From Alloalcanivorax balearicus MACL04 (GTDB lineage Bacteria > Pseudomonadota > Gammaproteobacteria > Pseudomonadales > Alcanivoracaceae): DNA of 64,000 bases. The position numbers were made by a program, and so were the translations under genes. Shown one piece after another: positions 29,496-37,174 of the stretch (position 1 is the first letter of the stretch; every line of letters begins with the position of its first letter). The stretch is from NCBI RefSeq assembly GCF_025532145.1, contig NZ_ARXS01000017.1, positions 1 to 64,000 on the forward strand, read 5' to 3'. The notes beneath the pieces are model-generated. The model did no database searches and was not told where the DNA came from. It worked only from the letters and a program-made list of their open reading frames with translations.

Positions 29496-30419
29496 CTACC
29501 CGGCATCTCCCATAGAAAGCACACGCCGCAACGCCATCAGCGCGCCGCGCCGCTTCTCTTGCGTCATCTTTTCGATATTGCGCACCTTCCATTGCACCGC
29601 CGGCAGCTTCTCGATGCCGCTGATGCCCAGCGCCGCCCAATCCGGAGGCCCTTGGTAGAGGCTGCAGAGAAAGCGTTTTTCCGGGTCGGTCAGTTGTGCA
29701 AGGAGCTGGTTCAAGGCCTGGGTTCCGGCTTTTCTTAATTCCTCCAGGGTGACCGGGCGCAGTGTCATGCCGCTGAACTCGCCGGCGAAGACGTCGCGCA
29801 TGGGCCGCCAATGCGGTTGCAGCAGTTCTTCCATGGGCCGGGGGTGGCTGATCAGATAGACCAGAAACGCTTTGCGCAGTTGATCGGCGATGCCTTCGTT
29901 CTCAAGCAGTAGCATGACATCGAACAGGTCCCGTGGGTGTTGCCGGTCGAAGGCGGCACAGAGTTTGCCGGCGTAGAGGTCCGCCAGCGCCACCACCGGG
30001 ACTTCGGCGAAGCCGAATTCGTCTTCCACGGTCGCCACCACTTCGCGGTTCACGACGGGGAAAACCGTGCCTCGCATCACCGGGGACAGTTCCACTTTGA
30101 TGGCGGTGTTGTTCCGTTCCACGGTGAGATGCAGCGAGTCGATTTTGTGCCGGTAGCTGCGTGTCACGGTGGCGGCCAGCCCCTGTTCCAGGTCGTCGGC
30201 GATGCGGTCCAGGGCCTGGTGAATGGCCGGCAGCGCCTGCTCCCTGTCACCGTCCGGCAGGTAGACCAGGTCGATGTCCACGGACAGGCGTGGCAGGTCG
30301 CGCACGAACAGATTGATGGCGGTGCCGCCCTTGAGGGCGAAGCAGGATTCCCGGAACACAAAGGGCAGCACTTGCAGCAGCAGTGCCACCTGCCGGTAGT
30401 AGGGGTTATTCCTGTCCAT
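29496..30419 (-). CDS. AbiEii/AbiGii-type nucleotidyltransferase toxin
   Basis: A toxin component of a type IV toxin-antitoxin (AbiE) module; AbiEii proteins are nucleotidyltransferases that stop growth and abort phage infection. The 307-residue protein has the core motif FALKGGTAINLFVRDLPRLS then VDIDLVYL (Asp48, Asp50), and the second family motif DLYAGKLCAAFDRQHPRDLFD (about residues 142-162), with the K...R..RD..D pattern intact. Its start overlaps the antitoxin gene by 14 bases, the usual coupled arrangement. It appears complete. Confidence 0.9.
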   Translation of the reverse strand: MDRNNPYYRQVALLLQVLPFVFRESCFALKGGTAINLFVRDLPRLSVDIDLVYLPDGDREQALPAIHQALDRIADDLEQGLAATVTRSYRHKIDSLHLTVERNNTAIKVELSPVMRGTVFPVVNREVVATVEDEFGFAEVPVVALADLYAGKLCAAFDRQHPRDLFDVMLLLENEGIADQLRKAFLVYLISHPRPMEELLQPHWRPMRDVFAGEFSGMTLRPVTLEELRKAGTQALNQLLAQLTDPEKRFLCSLYQGPPDWAALGISGIEKLPAVQWKVRNIEKMTQEKRRGALMALRRVLSMGDAG

Positions 30420-31179
30420 GGAAGGCTTCCGGGACGGTGATCAGGTAAGTGCGGTCCAGCCGCCCTCCCCTGACCACACTGCGTTTTCCCGAGCCCAGGT
30501 CGTAGTCCGCCGGGTCCAGGCGCTTGCGCCAAGGATAGGGATGGCGATCGGCGAAGAAGAAGAAAAGACGTTTTACCCGCACGTGGCGGCAGGCGTGCAA
30601 TAAGGTATCCAGCCGGCGTGGCGACAAGGCGCTCAGGCCGCGCATCAAATTATCCGCGTGCTCGAAGCTGACGCTCTCGGGGACGTCCGCCAGCACTTCC
30701 AGGAACGCCTGTTCCGGGGAGGCCATGGGCCAGCCCTCCAGGGTAGGCGTGCGCTGTTCGCGAACACTGCCGCTGTCTTGCAGGGCCTGTTGGTCCCACA
30801 ACCGCGTGGTGACGTGCCACACCCAGTCCACCCCGACCGGCAGCCGCGCCAGCCAGGCCGGCGCCGGCCCGGGCGAATACAGGTGAACCCGGGAAGCCAT
30901 GGTCACGTAATGGCCGAGCCCCGACCGTTCCAGCGCGGACAGTCCGCCCACATAGACCGGGTCTGGCATCATGCGGTCCAGCGAGGCGACCACGCCTTCC
31001 CAGGTCACCGACAGGCCCGGACGCGCCAGCAGGCCGCGGGCCGGCGCGATCAGACGTCCGGATTTCAGTGCATTGTCCAGGGCATGGCGGGACGCCCCAC
31101 GGGCCTGCAGCCACTGGCGGGTGGCCACCTGGCCCATGGGCAGGCTGGCGGCCCATTCCGAGGGGGAAGACAGACTCAT
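30406..31179 (-). CDS. AbiEi-type antitoxin / transcriptional regulator
   Basis: A 257-residue protein with an N-terminal winged helix (QVATRQWLQARGASRHALDN, KSGRLIAPARGLLARPG, residues about 17-55). The larger C-terminal domain, with conserved YVGGLSALERSGLGHY and RLDTLLHACRHVRVKRLFFF, is typical of AbiEi antitoxins with the AbiEi_3-like N-terminus. Known AbiEi proteins neutralise AbiEii without direct contact and repress their operon by binding inverted repeats in the promoter. The start at 31179 has GAGGGT six bases upstream. Two matching inverted repeats flank the promoter. Confidence 0.88.
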   Translation of the reverse strand: MSLSSPSEWAASLPMGQVATRQWLQARGASRHALDNALKSGRLIAPARGLLARPGLSVTWEGVVASLDRMMPDPVYVGGLSALERSGLGHYVTMASRVHLYSPGPAPAWLARLPVGVDWVWHVTTRLWDQQALQDSGSVREQRTPTLEGWPMASPEQAFLEVLADVPESVSFEHADNLMRGLSALSPRRLDTLLHACRHVRVKRLFFFFADRHPYPWRKRLDPADYDLGSGKRSVVRGGRLDRTYLITVPEAFHGQE

Positions 31180-31197
31180 GGTTTACCCTCATCCCTA

Positions 31198-31220
31198 TTT
31201 ACGGCGAAAATCGACGCAAA
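31198..31220. promoter_or_regulatory. AbiEi operator candidate, proximal copy
   Basis: A 23-bp imperfect inverted repeat (TTTACGGCG, then AAAA, then TCGACGCAAA) just downstream of the predicted abiE promoter. On the minus strand it matches the distal copy at 31271-31293 at about 20 of 23 positions. Confidence 0.65.
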
Positions 31221-31238
31221 TTTGAAGAACACCAAACC

Positions 31239-31266
31239 ATTTTGTCCCTTGAAGTTTGAAAGTCAA
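31239..31266 (-). promoter_or_regulatory. abiE promoter
   Basis: TTGACT (31266-31261) and CAAAAT (31244-31239) are 16 bp apart on the minus strand, about 60 bp before the abiEi start and lying between the two inverted repeats. Confidence 0.55.
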
Positions 31267-31270
31267 ATAA

Positions 31271-31293
31271 TTTGCGGCGTTTTTCGCCGCAAA
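31271..31293. promoter_or_regulatory. AbiEi operator candidate, distal copy
   Basis: TTTGCGGCG, TTTTT, CGCCGCAAA: a perfect 9-bp inverted repeat of 23 bp total, centred 73 bp from the proximal copy and just upstream of the -35. Confidence 0.65.
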
Positions 31294-31304
31294 AACCTTT
31301 TTCC

Positions 31305-31742
31305 TCAAACCATTTTTCGAATGAATACAAGCCGCATCCACACCGCCAACCCCAACCCCCAGGCGCCGTTGACGATCAGGCCGCCCACCACCGTGTTGGC
31401 GTTGACGTCCAGGCCTTTCAGGGGAAACACCACCAGCATGGCCACCAGGGTGGGGCCGATGGCGCCGGCGATCAGGGCACCAAGCCAATGACGCAGGCCC
31501 CGCCAGCGGCGGATCAGCCACCAGATCGGGGGCCCCCAGACGCCTCCCCAGAACGCCAGGGACAAAACTTTGGGAATGCCGAACGGCGGCACCGGGCTCA
31601 TATTCCAGGGCGCCGCCGGGATCAGGCCGGCCAGCCAGAACAGGGCGACGATGCCCTGATGGAACAACAACGTGGCAATGAAGCCGCCGATGAAGGCCTG
31701 CAGCCATTCTTTTGCGTTGGGCGGGAGCTGTGCGTCGGGCAT
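31305..31742 (-). CDS. hypothetical inner-membrane protein (four predicted helices)
   Basis: A 145-residue protein from ATG 31742, with AGGAGG directly upstream. Predicted membrane segments lie at about residues 14-37, 58-80, 88-108 and 118-138. Gly/Pro/Trp-rich loops (PPFGIPKVLSLAFWGGVWGP) recall small proteobacterial membrane proteins of unknown function. No catalytic motif is visible. Its stop is only 12 bp from the distal abiE operator. Confidence 0.7.
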   Translation of the reverse strand: MPDAQLPPNAKEWLQAFIGGFIATLLFHQGIVALFWLAGLIPAAPWNMSPVPPFGIPKVLSLAFWGGVWGPPIWWLIRRWRGLRHWLGALIAGAIGPTLVAMLVVFPLKGLDVNANTVVGGLIVNGAWGLGLAVWMRLVFIRKMV

Positions 31743-31848
31743 GGGGCCTCCTGTGAGCGGGCGCTTCACGAACGCTACCACATCCAGTGGGAGGGCGGGC
31801 ATGGGGAGTTCGGGGCTGAGTTACGGCGGGGCTGGTTGGTATGAAGCT

Positions 31849-31917
31849 GTAGGAGCCAGCCCTGCTGGCGAATCAGGGCTCTCGGGAGAAGAAATTCGCC
31901 AGCAGGCTGGCTCCCAC
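31849..31917. repeat. REP/BIME-like inverted pair (C)
   Basis: GTAGGAGCCAGCCCTGCTGGCGAAT and its inverse ATTCGCCAGCAGGCTGGCTCCCAC around a short loop. It lies between two minus-strand genes. Confidence 0.8.
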
Positions 31918-31946
31918 TGGGGGAGCGAGTGGACGGGTTGCTCAAC

Positions 31947-32399
31947 TTACCCCTCGTCCGGGATTTCCGGGTCCACCAGTTGCGCCAGTTGGATCAGGGA
32001 TTCCTGCCAGCCCTGGTGGCAGAATTCCAGCGGGATGGCTTCGGGGACGCCTTCCTGGGTGATGTGCACTTCGGTGCCGCACAACACTTGTTTGAGGGCG
32101 ACGGTGACCTGCATTTGCCCGGGCAGGTTGGGGTCCTCGAACTGGTCGGTATAGCGGATCAGTTCGTTGGGTTTGAGTTCCACGAAGCGGCCGCCGAAGG
32201 CATGGCTCTTGCCGGTGGTGAAGTTGGTGAAGGTCATGCGGTAGCCGCCGCCTTCGCGGGCGTCCATGTCATAGACCTTGCCGGTGAAGCCATGGGGCGG
32301 CAGCCATTTGACCATGGCGTCCGGGTCGATGAAGGCGCGGTAGACGCGGTCGGGGGTGCCGCGCAGGACGCGGTGCAGACGAACAGTGTTGCCGGACAT
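31947..32399 (-). CDS. SRPBCC / AHSA1-like domain protein
   Basis: A 150-residue START-like (SRPBCC) domain protein of the AHSA1 group. It opens RLHRVLRGTPDRVYRAFIDPDAMVKWLPP, continues GGRFVELKPNELIRYTDQFE and ends HQGWQESLIQLAQLV. The fold binds small hydrophobic ligands; specificity cannot be read. It is divergent from the pirin gene across 215 bp. Confidence 0.85.
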   Translation of the reverse strand: MSGNTVRLHRVLRGTPDRVYRAFIDPDAMVKWLPPHGFTGKVYDMDAREGGGYRMTFTNFTTGKSHAFGGRFVELKPNELIRYTDQFEDPNLPGQMQVTVALKQVLCGTEVHITQEGVPEAIPLEFCHQGWQESLIQLAQLVDPEIPDEG

Positions 32400-32614
32400 G
32401 GGTGTTCTCCTTTTTTGATCTCTGAATGCCGGTTAGTCGGCTGCCGGCCGGCCATTTCGACACTGGCCGCACGCCGGAGCAAACCATCGAATAATCCGAT
32501 TCAATGTCGTCACTTTTCTCTGTTTTTCATCAGCCCGTCCGATTCTAGAGTGACGCCATCGAACGGTCAGGCACCGATGCCTGTGCCTAAGTGGGAGGAC
32601 ATAAGGAGGACGTT

Positions 32615-33313
32615 ATGATCAGACTGCGACCCTTTAATGAACTGGGCGGTGCCCGGCACGGCTGGCTGGATACCAAGCACCATTTTTCCTTCGCCAACTA
32701 TTATGATCCGGAGCGTCTGCACTGGGGCGAACTGCGGGTGTGGAACGATGACACCATCGCCCCGGGGACCGGCTTCCCGCCGCATTCGCACCGGGACATG
32801 GAGATCATTACCTACGTCCGCGAAGGCGCGATTACCCACCAGGACAGCCTGGGCAACAAGGGCCGCACCGAGGCCGGCGATGTGCAGGTGATGTCCGCGG
32901 GCACTGGGATCACCCACAGCGAGTACAACCTGGAGGAGACCGAGACACGCATCTTCCAGATCTGGATCATCCCGAACGCCACGGGCCTGCCGCCCACCTG
33001 GGGCAGCAAGCCGTTTCCCAAGGGTGACCGGGCCGGCGGGTTCGTGACCCTGGCCAGCGGTGATCCGGCGGAAGACGGAGCGCTGCCGATCCAGGCCGAC
33101 GCCCGGGTGGTGGCGGCGACGCTGAATGACGGTCAGGAGGCGGTCTACGAGCTGGCGCCGGGGCGCAAGGCCTATCTGGTGCCGGCCAAGGGCCGGGTGC
33201 GCGTCAACGGCGTGTTGGCGGAAGCCGGAGATGGTCTCGCCATTGACGACGAAACCCGGCTGACGGTCAGCGCCGAGGCGGACAGCGAGGTGGTGCTGGT
33301 GGATGTGGTTTGA
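32615..33313 (+). CDS. pirin family protein
   Basis: A 232-residue bicupin of the pirin/YhhW type. The metal ligands of the N-terminal cupin are His57 and His59 (FPPHSHRDMEIITYV), His101 and Glu103 (GITHSEYN). E. coli YhhW is a quercetin 2,3-dioxygenase in vitro; the physiological role is unknown. The start at 32615 has AAGGAGG at good distance. No partner gene is adjacent. Confidence 0.92.
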   Translation: MIRLRPFNELGGARHGWLDTKHHFSFANYYDPERLHWGELRVWNDDTIAPGTGFPPHSHRDMEIITYVREGAITHQDSLGNKGRTEAGDVQVMSAGTGITHSEYNLEETETRIFQIWIIPNATGLPPTWGSKPFPKGDRAGGFVTLASGDPAEDGALPIQADARVVAATLNDGQEAVYELAPGRKAYLVPAKGRVRVNGVLAEAGDGLAIDDETRLTVSAEADSEVVLVDVV

Positions 33314-33349
33314 CCACCTCAGCCGTCAAGCCAACGCCGTAACCGAATT

Positions 33350-33446
33350 GTAGGAGCTTGCCTGCAAGCGAATTATTCTTTCGATCCCCAAGAGATTCGC
33401 TTGCAGCGGCCCGCCGCCCGGACAAGCTCCTACAGCGGCCTTGTAG
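33350..33446. repeat. REP/BIME-like inverted pair (D)
   Basis: GTAGGAGCTTGCCTGCAAG followed by CGAATT, a linker containing CTTTCGATCC, and the inverted arm to AAGCTCCTAC, with a GGCCCGCCGCCCGGA insertion in the right arm. The linker is shared with pair H at 50144. Confidence 0.8.
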
Positions 33447-33473
33447 CTAGAGGCCCGGGCGGCACTGCGTCAT

Positions 33474-35063
33474 TCAAACCACGCCCTGGCTGCGCAGGTA
33501 GTCCTCGTAGTTGCCGTGGAAGTCGACGATGCCGGTGGGCGTCAGTTCGATGATGCGGGTGGCCAGGGAGGAGACGAACTCGCGGTCGTGGCTGACGAAC
33601 AGCAAGGTGCCGGGGTAGTTTTCCAGCGCCAGGTTGAGCGACTCGATGGATTCCATGTCCAGGTGGTTGGTGGGTTCGTCGAGCAGCAGGATGTTGGGCC
33701 GTTGCAGCATGATCTTGCCGAACAGCATGCGGCCCTGCTCGCCACCGGAAATCACGTCCACGGTTTTGTTGATCTCGCTGGAGGAGAACAGCAGCCGGCC
33801 CAGGGTGCCGCGAATCACCTGCTCGTCGTCGCTGGGTTTGCCCCATTGGGCCATCCAGTCGAACAGGTTCAGTTTTTCCTCGAAGTCGGCGGCGTGATCC
33901 TGGGCGTAATAGCCCAGGGTGGCGTTTTCCGACCATTTCACTTCGCCGGCGCTGGGTTCCAGGTCGCCGACTAGGCAGCGCAGCAAGGTGGATTTACCGA
34001 CGCCGTTGGGGCCGATGATGGCGATGCGCTCGCCCACTTCCACACGCAGATCCAGTCCGGAGAACAGCTCCTCGTCGAAGCTTTTCGCCAGGCTCTTCAC
34101 TTCCAGCGCGTTGCGGAACAGCTTTTTCTCCTGCTCGAACACGATGTACGGGTTCTGACGGCTGGAGGGTTTGATCTCCTCCAGTTTGATCTTGTCGATC
34201 TGTTTGGCCCGCGAGGTCGCCTGCTTGGATTTGGAGGCGTTGGCGGAGAAGCGGCTGACGAACTGCTGCAGGTCGGCGATCTGCGCCTTCTTCTTGGCGT
34301 TGTCCGCGCGCTTGCGTTCCAGCGCCTGGGTGGCGGCGGTCATATACTCGTCGTAGTTGCCCGGGTAGACGCGCAGCTCACCGTAGTCCAGGTCCGCCAT
34401 GTGCGTGCACACGCTGTTGAGGAAGTGGCGGTCGTGGGAAATGATGATCATGGTGCACTGGCGCTGGTTGAGCACGTCTTCCAGCCAGCGGATGGTGTTG
34501 ATGTCCAGGTTGTTGGTGGGCTCGTCCAGCAACATGATGTCCGGGTCGGAGAACAATACCTGGGCCAGCAGCACGCGCAGTTTCCAGCCCGGCGCCACTT
34601 CGCTCATGGGGCCGAAATGCTGCTCCACCGGAATACCGACACCGAGCAGCAGATCGCCGGCGCGGGACTCGGCGGTGTAGCCGTCCAGCTCGGCGAATTC
34701 CGCTTCCAGTTCACCGGCGCGGATGCCGTCCTCTTCGCTCATCTCGTCTTTCGAGTAGATGGCGTCACGCTCTTCCTTGACCTTCCACAGTTCCTCGTGG
34801 CCCATGATCACCGTGTCCACCACCGAGTACTGCTCGTAGGCGAACTGGTCCTGGCGCAGCTTGCCGATGCGCTCGTTGGGGTCCTTGGACACATTGCCGG
34901 CGGACGGCTCCAGATCACGGCCGAGGATCTTCATGAAGGTGGACTTGCCGGAGCCGTTGGCGCCGATCAGTCCATAGCGGTTGCCGTCACCAAATTTGAC
35001 GGAGACGTTCTCAAACAGCGGCTTGGCACCAAACTGCATGGTGATATTGGCGGTGGTCAGCAA
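33474..35063 (-). CDS. ybiT: ABC-F family ATPase YbiT
   Basis: A 529-residue soluble twin-ATPase of the ABC-F family; YbiT acts on ribosomes as a translation factor. Two nucleotide-binding domains are visible: Walker [10 protein letters not shown] (about residue 36) and GPNGVGKST (about 352), Walker [11 protein letters not shown] and [15 protein letters not shown]. The P-site interaction linker region contains [20 protein letters not shown]. The N-terminus [20 protein letters not shown] closely matches E. coli YbiT. It is monocistronic. Confidence 0.96.
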   Translation of the reverse strand: MLTTANITMQFGAKPLFENVSVKFGDGNRYGLIGANGSGKSTFMKILGRDLEPSAGNVSKDPNERIGKLRQDQFAYEQYSVVDTVIMGHEELWKVKEERDAIYSKDEMSEEDGIRAGELEAEFAELDGYTAESRAGDLLLGVGIPVEQHFGPMSEVAPGWKLRVLLAQVLFSDPDIMLLDEPTNNLDINTIRWLEDVLNQRQCTMIIISHDRHFLNSVCTHMADLDYGELRVYPGNYDEYMTAATQALERKRADNAKKKAQIADLQQFVSRFSANASKSKQATSRAKQIDKIKLEEIKPSSRQNPYIVFEQEKKLFRNALEVKSLAKSFDEELFSGLDLRVEVGERIAIIGPNGVGKSTLLRCLVGDLEPSAGEVKWSENATLGYYAQDHAADFEEKLNLFDWMAQWGKPSDDEQVIRGTLGRLLFSSSEINKTVDVISGGEQGRMLFGKIMLQRPNILLLDEPTNHLDMESIESLNLALENYPGTLLFVSHDREFVSSLATRIIELTPTGIVDFHGNYEDYLRSQGVV

Positions 35064-35160
35064 GGTCGGATTCCGGATCGAAGAGCGAATGGAGAGGAAA
35101 GAGAAAAGCGGCGTGGATTATGGCACAGAGGCCGGCCCGGGTCACACTGCCAGGGGTTTT

Positions 35161-35232
35161 ATTCGCTGCCAAGGCAGCTTCCCACAGCGGCTCCGCAGCC
35201 ACCCTCCGTGGGAAGCTGCCTTGGCAGCGAAT
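35161..35232. repeat. REP/BIME-like inverted pair (E)
   Basis: ATTCGCTGCCAAGGCAGCTTCCCAC and its inverse GTGGGAAGCTGCCTTGGCAGCGAAT form a long potential hairpin in the 287-bp gap upstream of ybiT. Confidence 0.8.
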
Positions 35233-35350
35233 CGTGGCGCAGCAATGATCCACGAACCGCGACGTCCGTGGACAATCTTTCCCGGCCCTTATAAGTTGCC
35301 CCCGTGTTTAGACGGAAGCCAGGACACCCGGCCAGGGGAGCAGCGCCACG

Positions 35351-35836
35351 ATGAACATCTATTACCGCGAGGAACGCCTGTGCGGCGGCTTGTCCGGGAA
35401 CGGGGGAAAGCAAAGCTGGCTGGACCGGCTGCTGGAACGGCCACGGCAGGCCAGGATCAGGGAAGCGTTTCCCCTGGACGACATCAACCGCGTGCTCCAC
35501 AACCACCACAACTCCTTCGGCTGCTCGGTGAAGGCGACCATGGGCAACATCATGTGGCGTAGCGAGGCATTGCATTACACCCTGCCCTGCGATGTGGAGG
35601 CCTACATTCCACGACACATATCCTTCACCGACGGGCAGCGCGATTTCTATCTGGTGGTGATCGGCGATGCCTGTGAACTTCGTATTTGGCCGGACAGCCG
35701 CCTATGGGAACGGCAGGAAGCTCACTGGTTTTCGCATCAGCCGGTGACGGACTATCGGGACTTCAAGGCGCTCAAGGTCGCTTTCGACGCCCTGCTGGTC
35801 CATGTCCGCAAGGAGGACCGGTTAGCCGGCCACTGA
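35351..35836 (+). CDS. hypothetical protein
   Basis: A 161-residue soluble protein without a signal peptide or recognised domain. Features are a Gly-rich start (CGGLSGNGGKQSW), a His/Asn run (VLHNHHNSFGCS) and an aromatic-rich C-terminal half (DFYLVVIGDACELRIWPDSR). Codon use is native. AGGGGAG lies about ten bases before the ATG. Its end overlaps the convergent PepSY gene by 15 bp. Function unknown. Confidence 0.65.
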   Translation: MNIYYREERLCGGLSGNGGKQSWLDRLLERPRQARIREAFPLDDINRVLHNHHNSFGCSVKATMGNIMWRSEALHYTLPCDVEAYIPRHISFTDGQRDFYLVVIGDACELRIWPDSRLWERQEAHWFSHQPVTDYRDFKALKVAFDALLVHVRKEDRLAGH

Positions 35837-37174
35837 CCGGCACCGCGTCATCATCCCTTTCTCCACTGCCAACACCAGCACCAGACTGAGCCCCGCCAGC
35901 GGCAACAGCGCCAGCAGCGTTAGCGTGATCGCCAACCAATAGCGTTTGCGGATCGGCGGCGAGTCCGGCGCGCCGAGGCCACCGGCGGGCCGCCGGCGCC
36001 ACCACATCACCACGCCGGTGATCACCAGCGCGACAATGGCGACGCAGGTGAGCAACATGACGATCTGATTGGCGCGGCCGAAGTAGTTGCCCATGTGCAG
36101 CGCCACACCCAGTTCCACCGCCTTGGCGATGGCGCCGTAATCGTCGAAGCCCACGTTCACCAGCAACCGGTGGCCGCCGCTGTCCACGTGCAGGGTACGC
36201 TGGCCCTGGGGGCGGTCCGGGTAGGTATAGGCGCTGTAGGGTTCCCCCGCGTCAGAGGGAATCGACAGCCGATAGCCGTAAGGCAACCCCTGCCCGGCAA
36301 GAATGTCATGGACACGGTTGATCGCCGCCGTCGAAGTATCCAGCTCACCACCGTGCTCGCCGTGATGATGGTGGACATGCGGCAGCGGCGCTTGTTGCAG
36401 CGCCCAGGGCGCGTCACCCAGCGTATCCACCATGGTTTTAACAGGCTCGGCGGATGCTTCTCCACCACCGTGATGGCGCAGCTGCGGCGGGTAACCCAGC
36501 CCCATGGCATTGCTCACCGGGCTCAGCACGCGGTCGCCCCAGAACGACGCCCAGGGCAGACCGGTGATGATCAGGAACACGATCATCACCGCCGTGTACA
36601 CGCCCACCAGCCGGTGAATTTCCCGCCAGCGTTTGCGGCCCCGGGTGCGCCGATCAAACGTAAACGCCCTGCTCCGGCGTCCGCGCGGCCACCACAAATA
36701 CAGCCCGGTGATCACCAGTACCAGCGCCCAACTGGCGGCCAGTTCCACCAGCGCGTCACCGCCGCGCCCCAGCAGCAGCGAGCCGTGCATGACATCGGCG
36801 AAGCCCACCAAAGTGCGGGCATAAATGACGTCACCCAGAATCGCCCCGTCCCCCGGATCGACGAACACACGCAGCGACTCGCCCTGCTCCGGCGTCACGA
36901 ACACCATGGCGGTGCGGCCGGGGTTCACCGGCATGTCGATACGGGTGACGGTGTCACGCGGATAAGCCTCGCGCACCGCCGCCACCAGATCGCCGGCGGG
37001 CAGCACGGCGTCGCCGCTGGGGGCGAAACGCAGTTGCGGATAAATCAGGTCGTTGAGTTCATCGTTGAACAGATAAAGGGCGCCGGTGATCGCCAGGATC
37101 AGCAGAAACGGGGCCGTGAACAGCCCCGCGTAGAAGTGCCAGCGCCACACCGTGGCGTACCCGTTGCGCGCCAT
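35822..37174 (-). CDS. PepSY-associated transmembrane protein, siderophore-reductase-like
   Basis: A 450-residue inner-membrane protein of the PepSY_TM family. There is a helix at about residues 15-38 (LFTAPFLLILAITGALYLFN), paired helices around 150-215, a periplasmic His-rich stretch (LPHVHHHHGEHG, about 270-281) and C-terminal helices at about 370-395 and 420-445. The FoxB/FiuB-like relatives are thought to reduce ferric siderophores. Its start shares one base with the stop of the siderophore receptor gene (TGATG), so the two act together. Function by family and context. Confidence 0.85.
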   Translation of the reverse strand: MARNGYATVWRWHFYAGLFTAPFLLILAITGALYLFNDELNDLIYPQLRFAPSGDAVLPAGDLVAAVREAYPRDTVTRIDMPVNPGRTAMVFVTPEQGESLRVFVDPGDGAILGDVIYARTLVGFADVMHGSLLLGRGGDALVELAASWALVLVITGLYLWWPRGRRSRAFTFDRRTRGRKRWREIHRLVGVYTAVMIVFLIITGLPWASFWGDRVLSPVSNAMGLGYPPQLRHHGGGEASAEPVKTMVDTLGDAPWALQQAPLPHVHHHHGEHGGELDTSTAAINRVHDILAGQGLPYGYRLSIPSDAGEPYSAYTYPDRPQGQRTLHVDSGGHRLLVNVGFDDYGAIAKAVELGVALHMGNYFGRANQIVMLLTCVAIVALVITGVVMWWRRRPAGGLGAPDSPPIRKRYWLAITLTLLALLPLAGLSLVLVLAVEKGMMTRCRSVAG

